NCBI RefSeq assembly: GCF_019242285.1
Contig: NZ_JAFAVV010000741.1
Location: 1 to 42,379 of the forward strand
Direction: 5' to 3'
DNA from: Bradyrhizobium sp.
GTDB taxonomy: Bacteria > Pseudomonadota > Alphaproteobacteria > Rhizobiales > Xanthobacteraceae
DNA length: 42,379 nt
Shown: positions 17,467-25,662 of the stretch, piece after piece
Layout of the letters: every line of letters starts with the position of its first letter
How positions within the stretch are numbered: position 1 is the first letter of the stretch
Translations under genes and position numbers: made by a program
The notes under the pieces: model-generated
Databases searched by the model: none
The model's input: the letters and a program-made list of their open reading frames with translations, nothing else
Told to the model about the DNA's origin: nothing

Positions 17467-18120
17467 CTATCGCAATGTGACCAGGCGCCCCACGATCGGG
17501 CTCGGCCCGGGCGCGGCGCTGGCATCGATCCGGAACACCACCCGTTTGGACTTCAGGCTCGCCGCATAGGTGCCGCCGGCTTTCAGGGCCGTGTTGGCCT
17601 TGAGGAAGTCATAGGACTTGCCGCCCGCATCGACCTCGTAGCGCTCGCCCTTGACGTCGAGCCGCTCGACGATCAGCTTGCCCCGTTCGGCGGTGGCGAT
17701 CACCGGCGACAGGCCGTGCAGCACGACCGGCGGCGGGACGCTTTCTTCCGCGATGCTGCGCACCACCGTGGCGGCGCTCTCGCCGGCCTCCTTGCCGATT
17801 CGATTGGCCTGGCTCGAATCGCAGGTCACCTTGTTGGCCTTGAAATCGGCGAGATGAACCGCGCTCTGCTCGGCGCCGACGATCACCGTGCCGATCCCTG
17901 AGATGGTCTCGTGCCAGCATGATTTCATGTAGCCGAGCACGACGACGCCGCCGGGTCCGAGCTTGATGACCTGACCCGGCACGACATAGTCCATGAACTC
18001 GGCACCGGTGACCTTGCCCTGCACGTCCTCGACGACGGCCGCAGGTGCCGGCGTCTGTGCCTGGGCCACCCCGGCCAATCCGATTGAGCCGACGATCATC
18101 GCGGCGAACATCCGTTTCAT
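17467..18120 (-). CDS. Secreted FecR-like-domain protein
   Basis: The protein has 217 residues from ATG 18120, or one more from the adjacent ATG 18123. A signal peptide (MKRMFAAMIVGSIGLAGVAQAQ) exports it. Residues about 28-90 (VEDVQGKVTG, VPGQVIKLGPGGVVVLGY, GTVIVGAE) follow the FecR-type beta pattern. The C-terminal half has a DVKGERYEV segment and a beta-sandwich-like end (KSKRVVFRIDA). FecR-like proteins and CHASE2 cyclases are often neighbours in bacteria, from memory. Here the cyclase gene follows after 29 nt, suggesting that this protein works with the CHASE2 sensor in the periplasm. That link is inference. Confidence 0.65.
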   Translation of the reverse strand: MKRMFAAMIVGSIGLAGVAQAQTPAPAAVVEDVQGKVTGAEFMDYVVPGQVIKLGPGGVVVLGYMKSCWHETISGIGTVIVGAEQSAVHLADFKANKVTCDSSQANRIGKEAGESAATVVRSIAEESVPPPVVLHGLSPVIATAERGKLIVERLDVKGERYEVDAGGKSYDFLKANTALKAGGTYAASLKSKRVVFRIDASAAPGPSPIVGRLVTLR

Positions 18121-18155
18121 CATGAGACCCCGAAAAAGCATGAGACCCCGAAAAG
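18121..18155 (-). repeat. 18-bp tandem duplication at the FecR-like gene start
   Basis: The forward strand reads CATGAGACCCCGAAAA twice (18121-18136 and 18139-18154). On the coding strand the unit TTTTCGGGGTCTCATG, which includes an ATG, is therefore doubled 18 nt apart, in frame. Either copy could supply the start, giving a protein with or without MLFRGL at its front. A one-step slippage duplication is the simplest origin. Confidence 0.75.
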
Positions 18156-18299
18156 CAAACCATGATGCGTCAGCCATGCCATGGTACCGGTGCGGTGGGC
18201 AACCCGACGGGCGCCCTGATCCCACACAGCTAGCGTCACATTGACGGCAACAGCGTGATCAAGGTCACGGAGTCCGACTTTTTGTCGCCGGCCGCCGAC

Positions 18300-19856
18300 T
18301 TAACCGGATGGCGGCATGACCACGCCCCTGTCCTTGGGCCAGCGCATGCGCCAGCCGAAAGCGATCTCCTTGAACTCGCCGGGTCTGGCTTCGAAAGCCC
18401 ATTCCAGCACCCCGCGCTTGTCCCGCACGTTGCTGGCAGTCGGCGGCGTCTTCGACGGCAACAGCTCGACCACGATGTCCTCATGCTCGCTGACCGGCAT
18501 CTGGTCCAGGATCATCATCTGGATCGGAAAATCGTGGCCATTGTGCACGATGATCTTGAAGCTGCGCTCATCGGTCTTCGACGTCGTCACGATCAGGCCT
18601 GACGAGCCTTCGCTCCGCTTCACCACCACGCGCTCGACCTTGACCTGGTCGTCGGCGCCGAAACCCAGCCGCACCGTCTCGCCCTTGCCGGCCCCGGTCA
18701 TCTGGACACGGCCGACGAACATGCCGTCACGATAGATCGCGACCCGGCCGGACAGCAGCGGCGCGTCTTCGCCATGCACGAAGCTCGCTTCGAGGAACGC
18801 GGTCGGATCGAGGAGCGGCGTCGAACGGATGACGAGCTCGGGCGCGATGCTCACCGTGGAGATGCGCAGACCTCTGCCGCCCTCGCTGGCGCTGATGCTG
18901 ACGCGTCCAGGAATCCGGAACGTCGCCTGAAAGGCTGAGGTCTCCTGCACCGCCTGCTGCTCCTCGGCCTTTTTCGGCGCGGGAGCGGACGCCGCGCCCG
19001 CAGGCTCGAACCTTCGCCTCACCACGGCGAACTCCGCGGCTTCGAACTCCACGATCAACGGGTCCAGATCCGGCACCTCGCTGCGGCGGGCGACACGGGC
19101 TGTCGCCAGCGAAAGCGTCACATCGGACCAGTCCTCGCCCGTGCTCTGGGTGATCTCCGCACGGCGGATCAGTTCGAGCGCCGGTTTGCGATCCCCGCTG
19201 CCGGTATCGAGCCGGGCATCATAGAGCGGCGCCCAGCACGCGTCGCGCATGGCGTAGCTGACCCGCAGCACCGCCCTGGTGGCTGCCGCTGCCGAAACAT
19301 CGATCCGCAATCCGAGCCTGTTCGGCGGCTCGGCGGCGCGATCGGCTTCGAGGCGAGCAATCTCGCGGTCGAGCTCGCGCTGCCTGCGCTCGGCGGCGCG
19401 GATCGCGGCACGCGCATCCGCGACTTCCTCCGACACGGCCGCAAACGCCGCGCGCCACTCCGCGAGCGGCCGCGCCTCGCCCTGCTCGCCCAGCCCGGCG
19501 GGTGACTTCTCGGCGAAACGCTCCGCGAATTTTCGCCGCGCCTCGGCCGCGGCGATCGCATCCTGCAGATCGGCGCGCTCGTCCTTCAACACCTCGATCC
19601 GCTGGTCGATCTCCGGCAGCTTGGCCGGCGGGACCGGTCGCGGCGGCCGGGCATCGACCGCCTCGATCATGAGCTTCTCTTCCGCCTCGCCATCGACGCG
19701 CAGCGAGGCGGTGTCCAGCTCGGGCGGAAAGTCCTCCACCAGCACCCTGCTGTCGCCGGCCGGCAGATCGACGGCGATGACCCGTGTGACGAGCGCGCCG
19801 TCCGGATAGACCATGACGGCGTCGATCGCCGACTCCACGCTCAAAACCACTGGCAT
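18300..19856 (-). CDS. MuiA-like DUF4139/DUF4140 protein (copy 2, no signal peptide)
   Basis: The protein has 518 residues from ATG 19856 (MPVVLSVESAIDAVMVYPDG). The track's longer ORF adds 65 residues that are only an out-of-frame reading of the upstream gene's end. Its layout is the same as its neighbour's: an N-terminal DUF4140 part (VMVYPDGALVTRVIAVDLPAG), a coiled-coil stretch (about 95-185, KLPEIDQRIEVLKDERADLQ), and a C-terminal DUF4139 beta-rich part ending RWPKDRGVVMPPSG. Unlike copy 1 it has no signal peptide, so it would stay in the cytoplasm unless exported another way. It begins 10 nt after copy 1 and is co-transcribed. The family is called mucoidy inhibitor A after a capsule phenotype; its molecular role is unknown. 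Confidence 0.85.
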   Translation of the reverse strand: MPVVLSVESAIDAVMVYPDGALVTRVIAVDLPAGDSRVLVEDFPPELDTASLRVDGEAEEKLMIEAVDARPPRPVPPAKLPEIDQRIEVLKDERADLQDAIAAAEARRKFAERFAEKSPAGLGEQGEARPLAEWRAAFAAVSEEVADARAAIRAAERRQRELDREIARLEADRAAEPPNRLGLRIDVSAAAATRAVLRVSYAMRDACWAPLYDARLDTGSGDRKPALELIRRAEITQSTGEDWSDVTLSLATARVARRSEVPDLDPLIVEFEAAEFAVVRRRFEPAGAASAPAPKKAEEQQAVQETSAFQATFRIPGRVSISASEGGRGLRISTVSIAPELVIRSTPLLDPTAFLEASFVHGEDAPLLSGRVAIYRDGMFVGRVQMTGAGKGETVRLGFGADDQVKVERVVVKRSEGSSGLIVTTSKTDERSFKIIVHNGHDFPIQMMILDQMPVSEHEDIVVELLPSKTPPTASNVRDKRGVLEWAFEARPGEFKEIAFGWRMRWPKDRGVVMPPSG

Positions 19857-19866
19857 CACTCCGCGA

Positions 19867-21552
19867 TCAACCAGACGGTAATATGACGACGCCCTTGTCC
19901 TTCGGCCAGCGGACGCGCCAGGCGAAGCCGATATCCCTGGCCTCGCCGGGCCTGGCTTCGAAGGCCCATTCCAGCACCCCGCGCTTGTCGCGCACATTGG
20001 TCGTGGTGGGCGGCGTCGTCGAGGGCAGCATCTCGGCCACGATGTCCTCATTCTCGCTGACCGGCAACTGGTCCTGGATCGCGACCTTGATCGGGAAGTC
20101 GTGGCCGTTGCGAACGCTGGTCTTGAAGCTGCGCTCGTCGGTCTTCGACGTGGCGACGATCAGGCCGGACGAACCCTCGTTGCGCTTGATCACGGCACGC
20201 TCGATCTTGACCTTGTCATCCGCGCCGAAGCCTAAGCGCACCGTCTCGTCCTTGCCGGCCGCCATCATCGCGCCGCGGCCGACGAAGCCGCCATCGCGAT
20301 AGATCGCGACCCGGCCGGGCAGCAGCGGTGCATCCTCGTTCTGCACGAAGCTTGCTTCGAGGAACGCAGTCGGGTCGAGCACCGGCGCCGAACGGATGAC
20401 GAGATCGGGAACGATGGTCGTGGTCGAGATGCGCAGGCTTTTCGTGCCTTCGCTGGCGCCGATGCTGACGCGCCCGGGAATCCTGAACGCGGCCTGGAAG
20501 GCGCCGACCTCGGCGACGGCCTGCTGCTCGTCGGCCTTCTTCTTCTCCAGCGGCTCGGGCGCCGGCGCCGCTGACGCCGGTGCTTGCGCGACCGCCGAGC
20601 GCGCCATGTCCCTTTCCGCCGCGCCGCCGAGAGCGCCGAGCGGCGGAGCGGCACGCGGCGGAGGCGGATATTGCACGATCAGCGAAGCGAGCTCCGGCGC
20701 GCTGCCGCCGCGGGTCATGCGAACGGTGGAAACGCCGAGCATCACGTTCGACCAGTCCTCGCCGGTACTCTGCGTGATCTCGGCGCGCCGCACCAGTTCG
20801 AGGGACGGCTTGCGGTCCTTGGCGCCGGTGTCGAGACGCGCATCGTAGAGCGGCGTCCAGTGCGCACGGCGCATGGAATAGGTGACCCGCAGGGTCGCCT
20901 TGGTCGCGGCCGCTGCGGCGAGATCGATCCGGACTTCGAATTTCGCCGGGGGCTTGGCGGCGCGGTCGGCTTCCAACCGCGCGATCTCGCGGTCGATGTC
21001 GCGCTGCTTGCGCTGCGCGTCACGGATCGCGGTGTCGGCGTTCGCGACCTCCTCGGCAACCGCGGCAAAGGCGGCGCGCCAGTCGCTGAGCGGTCGCGCC
21101 TCGCCTTTTTCGCCCAATCCGGCAGGCGACGCTTCCGCAAAGCGCTCGGCGAATTTGCGCCGCGCCTCGGCGGCGGCGACCGCGCCGTCGAGATCGGCGC
21201 GCTGATCCCTGAGCCCTTCGATGCGCTTGTCGAGCTCAGGCAAGTTGGTCGGGGCGACCGGCTTGGGCGCCCGGGCGTCGATTGCGCCGACCGTGAGCTT
21301 CTCGCCTGCCGCGCCCTCGACCCGCAGCGAGGCCACGTCCAGCGACGGCGGGAAGTCCTTCGCCACCAGCGTATTGTCGCCCGAGGGCAGATCGACATTG
21401 ATGACGCGCGTCACGGTGGCGCCGTCGGGATAGACCGTGACGGCATCGATCGCCGAGCCGGTTTCCAGGTCGGCAGCCCATGCAGCGCCGCCGGCGAAGG
21501 CTGCGACGAGCACGAGGCTCGTGGTGGCGAGATAATTGGTAACAAGTCGCAT
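19867..21552 (-). CDS. MuiA-like DUF4139/DUF4140 protein (copy 1, secreted)
   Basis: The protein has 561 residues from ATG 21552, with GGAGGG upstream; the track's ORF begins 62 codons too early. It carries a signal peptide (MRLVTNYLATTSLVLVAAFAGGAAWAA). The DUF4140 part follows (IDAVTVYPDGATVTRVINVDLPSGDN), then a coiled coil (about 115-205), the segment YSMRRAHWTPLYDARLDTG typical of DUF4139, a low-complexity Pro/Ala stretch (about 315-360, YPPPPRAAPPLG), and a beta-rich C-terminus ending RWPKDKGVVILPSG. It is probably periplasmic. Copy 2 follows directly, so the pair arose by tandem duplication. The function is unknown beyond the family name. Confidence 0.88.
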   Translation of the reverse strand: MRLVTNYLATTSLVLVAAFAGGAAWAADLETGSAIDAVTVYPDGATVTRVINVDLPSGDNTLVAKDFPPSLDVASLRVEGAAGEKLTVGAIDARAPKPVAPTNLPELDKRIEGLRDQRADLDGAVAAAEARRKFAERFAEASPAGLGEKGEARPLSDWRAAFAAVAEEVANADTAIRDAQRKQRDIDREIARLEADRAAKPPAKFEVRIDLAAAAATKATLRVTYSMRRAHWTPLYDARLDTGAKDRKPSLELVRRAEITQSTGEDWSNVMLGVSTVRMTRGGSAPELASLIVQYPPPPRAAPPLGALGGAAERDMARSAVAQAPASAAPAPEPLEKKKADEQQAVAEVGAFQAAFRIPGRVSIGASEGTKSLRISTTTIVPDLVIRSAPVLDPTAFLEASFVQNEDAPLLPGRVAIYRDGGFVGRGAMMAAGKDETVRLGFGADDKVKIERAVIKRNEGSSGLIVATSKTDERSFKTSVRNGHDFPIKVAIQDQLPVSENEDIVAEMLPSTTPPTTTNVRDKRGVLEWAFEARPGEARDIGFAWRVRWPKDKGVVILPSG

Positions 21553-21784
21553 GACGTCCCTCCGGCAAATCTTCATGGATCGCGCCCCCATTCCGGCGGC
21601 GCGACCAAACGCACGAAAAAACGGCCACACCACAAGCAAGTGGTGAGACGCAGCGATGGAGAGATCGGTTCGATTTGCGGCGTCGTTAAGACATAACCGC
21701 CGCCTACGTTTCGCCGCATCCGAGGCGAAACGCCGCAAGGGAACATTTCATGCCGATTGCATCCGCCGCGGCGGATGATCCGAT

Positions 21785-21828
21785 TTTCAGAAGACCCGGG
21801 CCTTTGTTTCAGAAGACCAGGGCCTTGG
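21785..21828 (-). repeat. 22-bp tandem duplication at the serA stop codon
   Basis: Forward TTTCAGAAGACCAGGGCCTTGG (21807-21828), which contains the serA stop and last codons, is followed outside the gene by TTTCAGAAGACCCGGGCCTTTG (21785-21806). The copies match at 20 of 22 positions. The outer copy is non-coding and reproduces the end of serA including its TGA. It looks like a local slippage duplication. Confidence 0.75.
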
Positions 21829-23398
21829 CCTGCTTGACCTGCGGCAGCGCCTGCACCTTGGCCAGCACGTCCGGCGGTACCGCGCCGTCGACCTCGACCA
21901 GCGCAATGGCGTCGCCGCCCTGCTTCATCCGACCGAGATGGAAGGTCGCGATGTTGATCCTGGCGTCGCCGAGCAGGCTTGCGAACTTGCCGATGAAGCC
22001 TGGCTTGTCCTCGTTGGTCACGTAGATCATCGTCTTGCCGAACTCGGCGTCGACCCGGATGCCCTTGATATCAACCAGCCGCGGCTTGCCGTCGGCGTAC
22101 ACCGTGCCCGACACCGAGCGCTCCTGCCGCTCGGTCGTGACGTTGACCGTGATCAGGCTCTCGTAATCGCTCTGCGCTGCGCGCACCACCTCGTCGACGA
22201 TCATGCCGCGCTCCTTGGCGACCACCGGCGCCGAGACGACGTTGACGTCGCCGAGCATCGGGCGCAGCAGGCCCGACAGCACCGCCGACGTGAGCGCCTT
22301 GATCTTCATCTCGGCGACTTGGCCCTCATAGGTGATCTGCACCTTGACGATGCCGGTCTCGGTGAGCTGGCCCGCGAACGAGCCGAGCTTCTCGGCGAGC
22401 TCGATGAACGGCCGGAGCCTCGGCGCCTCTTCCGCCGTGATCGAGGGGAAGTTGACCGCGTTCGAGATCGCGCCGGAGAGCAGGTAGTCCGACATCTGCT
22501 CGGCGACCTGCAGCGCGACGTTCTCCTGTGCCTCGGTGGTGGCGGCGCCGAGATGCGGGGTGCAGATCACGTTGGGATGGCCGAACAGCACGTTCGACGT
22601 GGCCGGCTCCTCGGAGAACACGTCGAACGCCGCGCCCGCGACGTGCTTGGCATTCAACGCCTCGACCAGCGCCTGCTCGTCGACCAGGCCGCCGCGGGCG
22701 CAGTTGATGATGCGCACGCCCTGCTTCATCTTCTTGAAGGCGGCCGCGTCGATGATGTTCCTGGTCTTCTCGGTCAGCGGCGTGTGCAGCGTGATGAAAT
22801 CGGCGCGCCTGAACAGCTCGTCGAGATCGACCTTCTCCACCCCGATGTCCCGGGCGCGCTCGGGCGACAGGAACGGGTCAAAGGCGATCACCCGCATGCG
22901 CAGGCCGAGCGCGCGGTCGGCAACGATCGAGCCGATGTTGCCGCAGCCGACGATGCCGAGCATCTTGCCGGTGATTTCGACGCCCATGAAGCGGTTCTTC
23001 TCCCACTTGCCGGCCTGGGTCGAGGCATCGGCCTGCGGAATCTCGCGCGCCAGCGCCAGCATCAGCGAGATCGCGTGCTCCGCTGTGGTAATGGAATTGC
23101 CGAACGGCGTGTTCATCACGATGATGCCCTTGGCGGTCGCCGCCGGGATTTCGACATTGTCGACGCCGATGCCGGCGCGGCCGATCACCTTCAGCTTCTT
23201 CGCGCGCTCGATGATCTTGGCGGTCGCCTTGGTCGCGGAGCGGATCGCAAGGCCGTCATAGTTGCCGATGATCTCGGCGAGCTTGTCCTTGTCCTTGCCG
23301 AGATTGGGCTGGAAATCGACCTCGACGCCGCGATCCCTGAAGATCTGGACAGCGGCGGGCGAGAGCGCGTCGGAAATGAGAACTTTGGGTTTTGACAT
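21809..23398 (-). CDS. serA: D-3-phosphoglycerate dehydrogenase
   Basis: This cytoplasmic enzyme oxidises 3-phosphoglycerate to 3-phosphohydroxypyruvate with NAD, opening the phosphorylated serine pathway. The protein is 529 residues from ATG 23398 (MSKPKVLISDALS); the track's ORF is 50 codons too long. It is the long form: substrate and NAD domains with LGIVGCGNIGSIVADRA (about 145-162), catalytic Arg in INCARGGLVDE, Glu in VFSEEP and His in CTPHLGAAT; then an ASB domain (about 315-450) and a C-terminal ACT domain (about 455-529, MIYVTNEDKPGFIGK), often the site of serine control. It follows serC by 112 nt on the same strand. Confidence 0.97.
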   Translation of the reverse strand: MSKPKVLISDALSPAAVQIFRDRGVEVDFQPNLGKDKDKLAEIIGNYDGLAIRSATKATAKIIERAKKLKVIGRAGIGVDNVEIPAATAKGIIVMNTPFGNSITTAEHAISLMLALAREIPQADASTQAGKWEKNRFMGVEITGKMLGIVGCGNIGSIVADRALGLRMRVIAFDPFLSPERARDIGVEKVDLDELFRRADFITLHTPLTEKTRNIIDAAAFKKMKQGVRIINCARGGLVDEQALVEALNAKHVAGAAFDVFSEEPATSNVLFGHPNVICTPHLGAATTEAQENVALQVAEQMSDYLLSGAISNAVNFPSITAEEAPRLRPFIELAEKLGSFAGQLTETGIVKVQITYEGQVAEMKIKALTSAVLSGLLRPMLGDVNVVSAPVVAKERGMIVDEVVRAAQSDYESLITVNVTTERQERSVSGTVYADGKPRLVDIKGIRVDAEFGKTMIYVTNEDKPGFIGKFASLLGDARINIATFHLGRMKQGGDAIALVEVDGAVPPDVLAKVQALPQVKQAKALVF

Positions 23399-23510
23399 TT
23401 GAATGATCCTCGCCCCCCGCACGAGGGCTGCCCGTAGGGGCCAAAGTGGTGAAGTCTCGGATTGTTCTTCTCCCTCCCCTTGCAAGAACAAGGAGAGGTG
23501 AACATGAAAG

Positions 23511-24683
23511 CTAAGCCGCCTTCGGCAATTGCGCCTTGGCCTCGGCAAACGCCCAATCGATCCACTGCGTCAAGAGAGCGACGTCGGATGCCTCGACCGT
23601 GGCGCCGCACCAGATGCGCAGGCCGGCCGGCGCGTCGCGATAATGCGCGAAGTCGAAGCCGGCATTTTCCTTCTCGACCAGCGCCACCAGCTTCTTGCAG
23701 AACTCGGCCTGCGCGTCCGGATTCAGCGAGGTGATGGCCGGATCGACCACCTTCAGGCAGACCGAGGTGTTGGAGCGGATCGCGGGATCCCTGCCCAGGA
23801 AGTCGATCCAGGGCGTTTTCGCCTTCCAGTCCGCCAGCACCTTGGTGTTGGCGTCGGCGCGGGCGATCAGCGCCTTCAGTCCGCCGATCGACTTGCCCCA
23901 GTTCAGTGCATCGAGATAGTCCTCGACGCACAGCATCGACGGCGTGTTGATGGTCTCGCCCTCGAAAATGCCGGCATTGAGCTTGCCGCCCTTGGTCATG
24001 CGAAAGATCTTCGGCAGCGGCCAGGCCGGCTTGTAGGTTTCGAGCCGCTCGACGGCGCGCGGCGACAGCACCAGCATGCCATGCGCGGCCTCGCCGCCCA
24101 ACGCCTTCTGCCAGGAGAAGGTCACGACGTCGAGCTTGGGCCAGTCCAGCAGCTGCGCGAACGCCGCCGAGGTGGCGTCGCAGATCGTCAGGCCCTTGCG
24201 GTCGGCCTTGATCCAGTCCGCGTTCGGCACGCGCACGCCGGAGGTGGTGCCGTTCCAGGTGAAGACGATGTCGGTATCGCAATCGACCTTGGAGAGGTCG
24301 ACGATCTCGCCATAGCCGGCGTGAAGCTGGGTGACGTCCTTGAGCTTCAATTCCTTGAGGATGTCGCCGACCCAGCCCTCGCCGAAGGATTCCCAGGCGA
24401 GCGTGGTGACGCCACGGGCGCCGAGCAGCGACCACAGCGCCATCTCGACCGCGCCGGTGTCGGAGGCCGGCACGATGCCGATCCGGTAATCGGCAGGCAC
24501 CTCGAGCACCTCGCGCGTCAGCTCGATGGCCTGCTTGAGCCGCGCTTTGCCGACCTTGGCGCGATGCGAGCGGCCGAGTGCGGCGTCCTTGAGATTTTGG
24601 GGATTCCAGCCGGGGCGCTTGGCGCAGGGGCCGGACGAAAAATGCGGCACGGCCGGCCGCTGAGCGGGCTTCGCTGTCGTCAT
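23511..24683 (-). CDS. serC: Phosphoserine aminotransferase
   Basis: This PLP enzyme of 390 residues converts 3-phosphohydroxypyruvate and glutamate to phosphoserine, the second step of serine synthesis; the family also acts in pyridoxal phosphate synthesis in some bacteria. It is the longer form typical of alphaproteobacteria and some archaea. The PLP Lys is in [17 protein letters not shown] (about 200). The N-terminus [14 protein letters not shown] binds the substrate phosphate. SerC and serA form an operon-like pair. The gene is preceded by a structured leader (24684-24730) that probably controls it. Confidence 0.96.
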   Translation of the reverse strand: MTTAKPAQRPAVPHFSSGPCAKRPGWNPQNLKDAALGRSHRAKVGKARLKQAIELTREVLEVPADYRIGIVPASDTGAVEMALWSLLGARGVTTLAWESFGEGWVGDILKELKLKDVTQLHAGYGEIVDLSKVDCDTDIVFTWNGTTSGVRVPNADWIKADRKGLTICDATSAAFAQLLDWPKLDVVTFSWQKALGGEAAHGMLVLSPRAVERLETYKPAWPLPKIFRMTKGGKLNAGIFEGETINTPSMLCVEDYLDALNWGKSIGGLKALIARADANTKVLADWKAKTPWIDFLGRDPAIRSNTSVCLKVVDPAITSLNPDAQAEFCKKLVALVEKENAGFDFAHYRDAPAGLRIWCGATVEASDVALLTQWIDWAFAEAKAQLPKAA

Positions 24684-24730
24684 GATCTACCCTTCCAGAT
24701 AGTAAGCCTCCCGTTGGGGGGAGGTGTCCC
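24684..24730 (-). ncRNA. serC leader, resembling the serC RNA motif
   Basis: Directly before the serC ATG the minus strand reads GGGACACCTCCC, a short loop, GGGAGG, then CTTACTATCTGGAAGGGTAG and ATCATG. The CCTCCC/GGGAGG arms (24719-24724 and 24707-24712) make a tight hairpin. The downstream part contains the likely ribosome site (GGAAGGG). This agrees with my memory of the serC motif, a conserved RNA structure placed just before serC in alphaproteobacteria. Its ligand and mechanism are not established as far as I know. The match is from memory, not from a covariance search. Confidence 0.6.
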
Positions 24731-24837
24731 GCCGCTGCACATATGGGAATCGGGACCAGTCGTCAAGGACGGCGCGATCACGGGCCATTGACGGGCGGGC
24801 GATCGGCGGCCCACGCTGGAAGCATCTGTTAATCGTT

Positions 24838-25134
24838 CTATTCCGGCGCGGCGCCGAACGGCGCGCCGCCGCCCGGCCGATGCAGGAAGGTCATCGACAC
24901 ATAGGCGCCGATCCAGGAGCCGATCGCGGCAAAGCCGACATAGACCCAGTTCTCGGTGGAGCTGATCACAGCGAAGGAGGAGAGCAGATACCAGACGCTG
25001 CTCCAGGTCGCCGCCGGCACGCGCCGCCGCGCCACCACCGCCGAGGTAAACATCACGTAAACGGCGTCGGTCGCGGCCGTTGCCAGCACGACGGCGATGG
25101 CGGTGAGCGGGTTGATGGCTGACATCGCTGACAT
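24838..25134 (-). CDS. Small hydrophobic membrane protein
   Basis: The protein is 98 residues from ATG 25134, with AAGGAA upstream; the track's GTG is two codons earlier. It has about three membrane helices: residues about 7-28 (LTAIAVVLATAATDAVYVMF), 43-60 (WSSVWYLLSSFAVISS) and 65-83 (VYVGFAAIGSWIGAYVSM), ending in a Gly/Pro-rich tail. I do not recognise a named family. It starts 19 nt after the acetyltransferase gene ends, so the GST, acetyltransferase and this gene may be one unit. The 154 nt towards serC hold the serC leader and no other gene. Confidence 0.65.
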   Translation of the reverse strand: MSAMSAINPLTAIAVVLATAATDAVYVMFTSAVVARRRVPAATWSSVWYLLSSFAVISSTENWVYVGFAAIGSWIGAYVSMTFLHRPGGGAPFGAAPE

Positions 25135-25153
25135 GCTCACTTCCTTGTCGCTG

Positions 25154-25621
25154 CTAGAACCGGATCGTCATGCCGACATGGCTGCGCGCAAAACCGAGCC
25201 GCCCGTAGAAGCGCTGCGCGTCGGTGCGGGTGTGATGCGTGAGCAGCTCGACCAGCTTGCAGCCCTTGCCGCGCGCTTCGTCGACCGCCCATCGCACGAG
25301 CTTCTCGCCGATGCCGCGGCTGCGCCGGTCGGAGGCGACGCGGACATCCTCGAGCAGGCCGCGCGAAGCACCCTGCGAGCTGAGCCCCGGCAGGATGCAG
25401 AGCTGCAGGCAGCCGACCACCTTGCCGCCCTCCTCCGCGACCACGAGCGTGACGTTGACATCGGCGTCGAGCCGCTCGAACGCGCCGAAATAGGATGCGG
25501 GCAGGGGATCGTCCAGCCGCTCGCGCGCACGTCCCAGCGGATCGTCGGCCAGCATCGCGACGATGGCGGTGACATCGTCGCGGCAGGCGCGGCGGATGGT
25601 GATGGCGGAGATCGCTGTCAT
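25154..25621 (-). CDS. GNAT-family N-acetyltransferase
   Basis: The protein is 155 residues from ATG 25621 (MTAISAITIRRA); the track's start 15 codons earlier is less likely. The acetyl-CoA-binding fold is clear: VTLVVAEEGGKVVGCLQLCI (strands beta3-beta4), then LLEDVRVASDRRSRGIGEKLV with the RxxGIG pyrophosphate loop at about 98-103, and the C-terminal segment AQRFYGRLGFARSHVGM typical of GNAT enzymes. The acceptor is unknown; related small GNATs acetylate amines or protein N-termini. It lies between the GST gene (42 nt gap) and the small membrane protein. Confidence 0.88.
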   Translation of the reverse strand: MTAISAITIRRACRDDVTAIVAMLADDPLGRARERLDDPLPASYFGAFERLDADVNVTLVVAEEGGKVVGCLQLCILPGLSSQGASRGLLEDVRVASDRRSRGIGEKLVRWAVDEARGKGCKLVELLTHHTRTDAQRFYGRLGFARSHVGMTIRF

Positions 25622-25662
25622 GATGTTTCGGCTCTTCTTCGTTCGGATCGCGACCGTGGCGC

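Noticed and set aside
15401-17569. 722-residue plus-strand ORF opposite the cyclase
   Set aside because: It is antisense to a full CHASE2 cyclase, with low-complexity Arg/His/Gln/Asp composition and no motif.
19857-20051. 65-residue N-terminal extension of MuiA copy 2 in the ORF track
   Set aside because: It is the out-of-frame 3' end of copy 1. The similar Cys/Arg-rich text at 18236-18484 is the same effect from copy 2.
21938-23395. 485-residue plus-strand ORF opposite serA
   Set aside because: It is an antisense shadow of serA with no recognisable domain.
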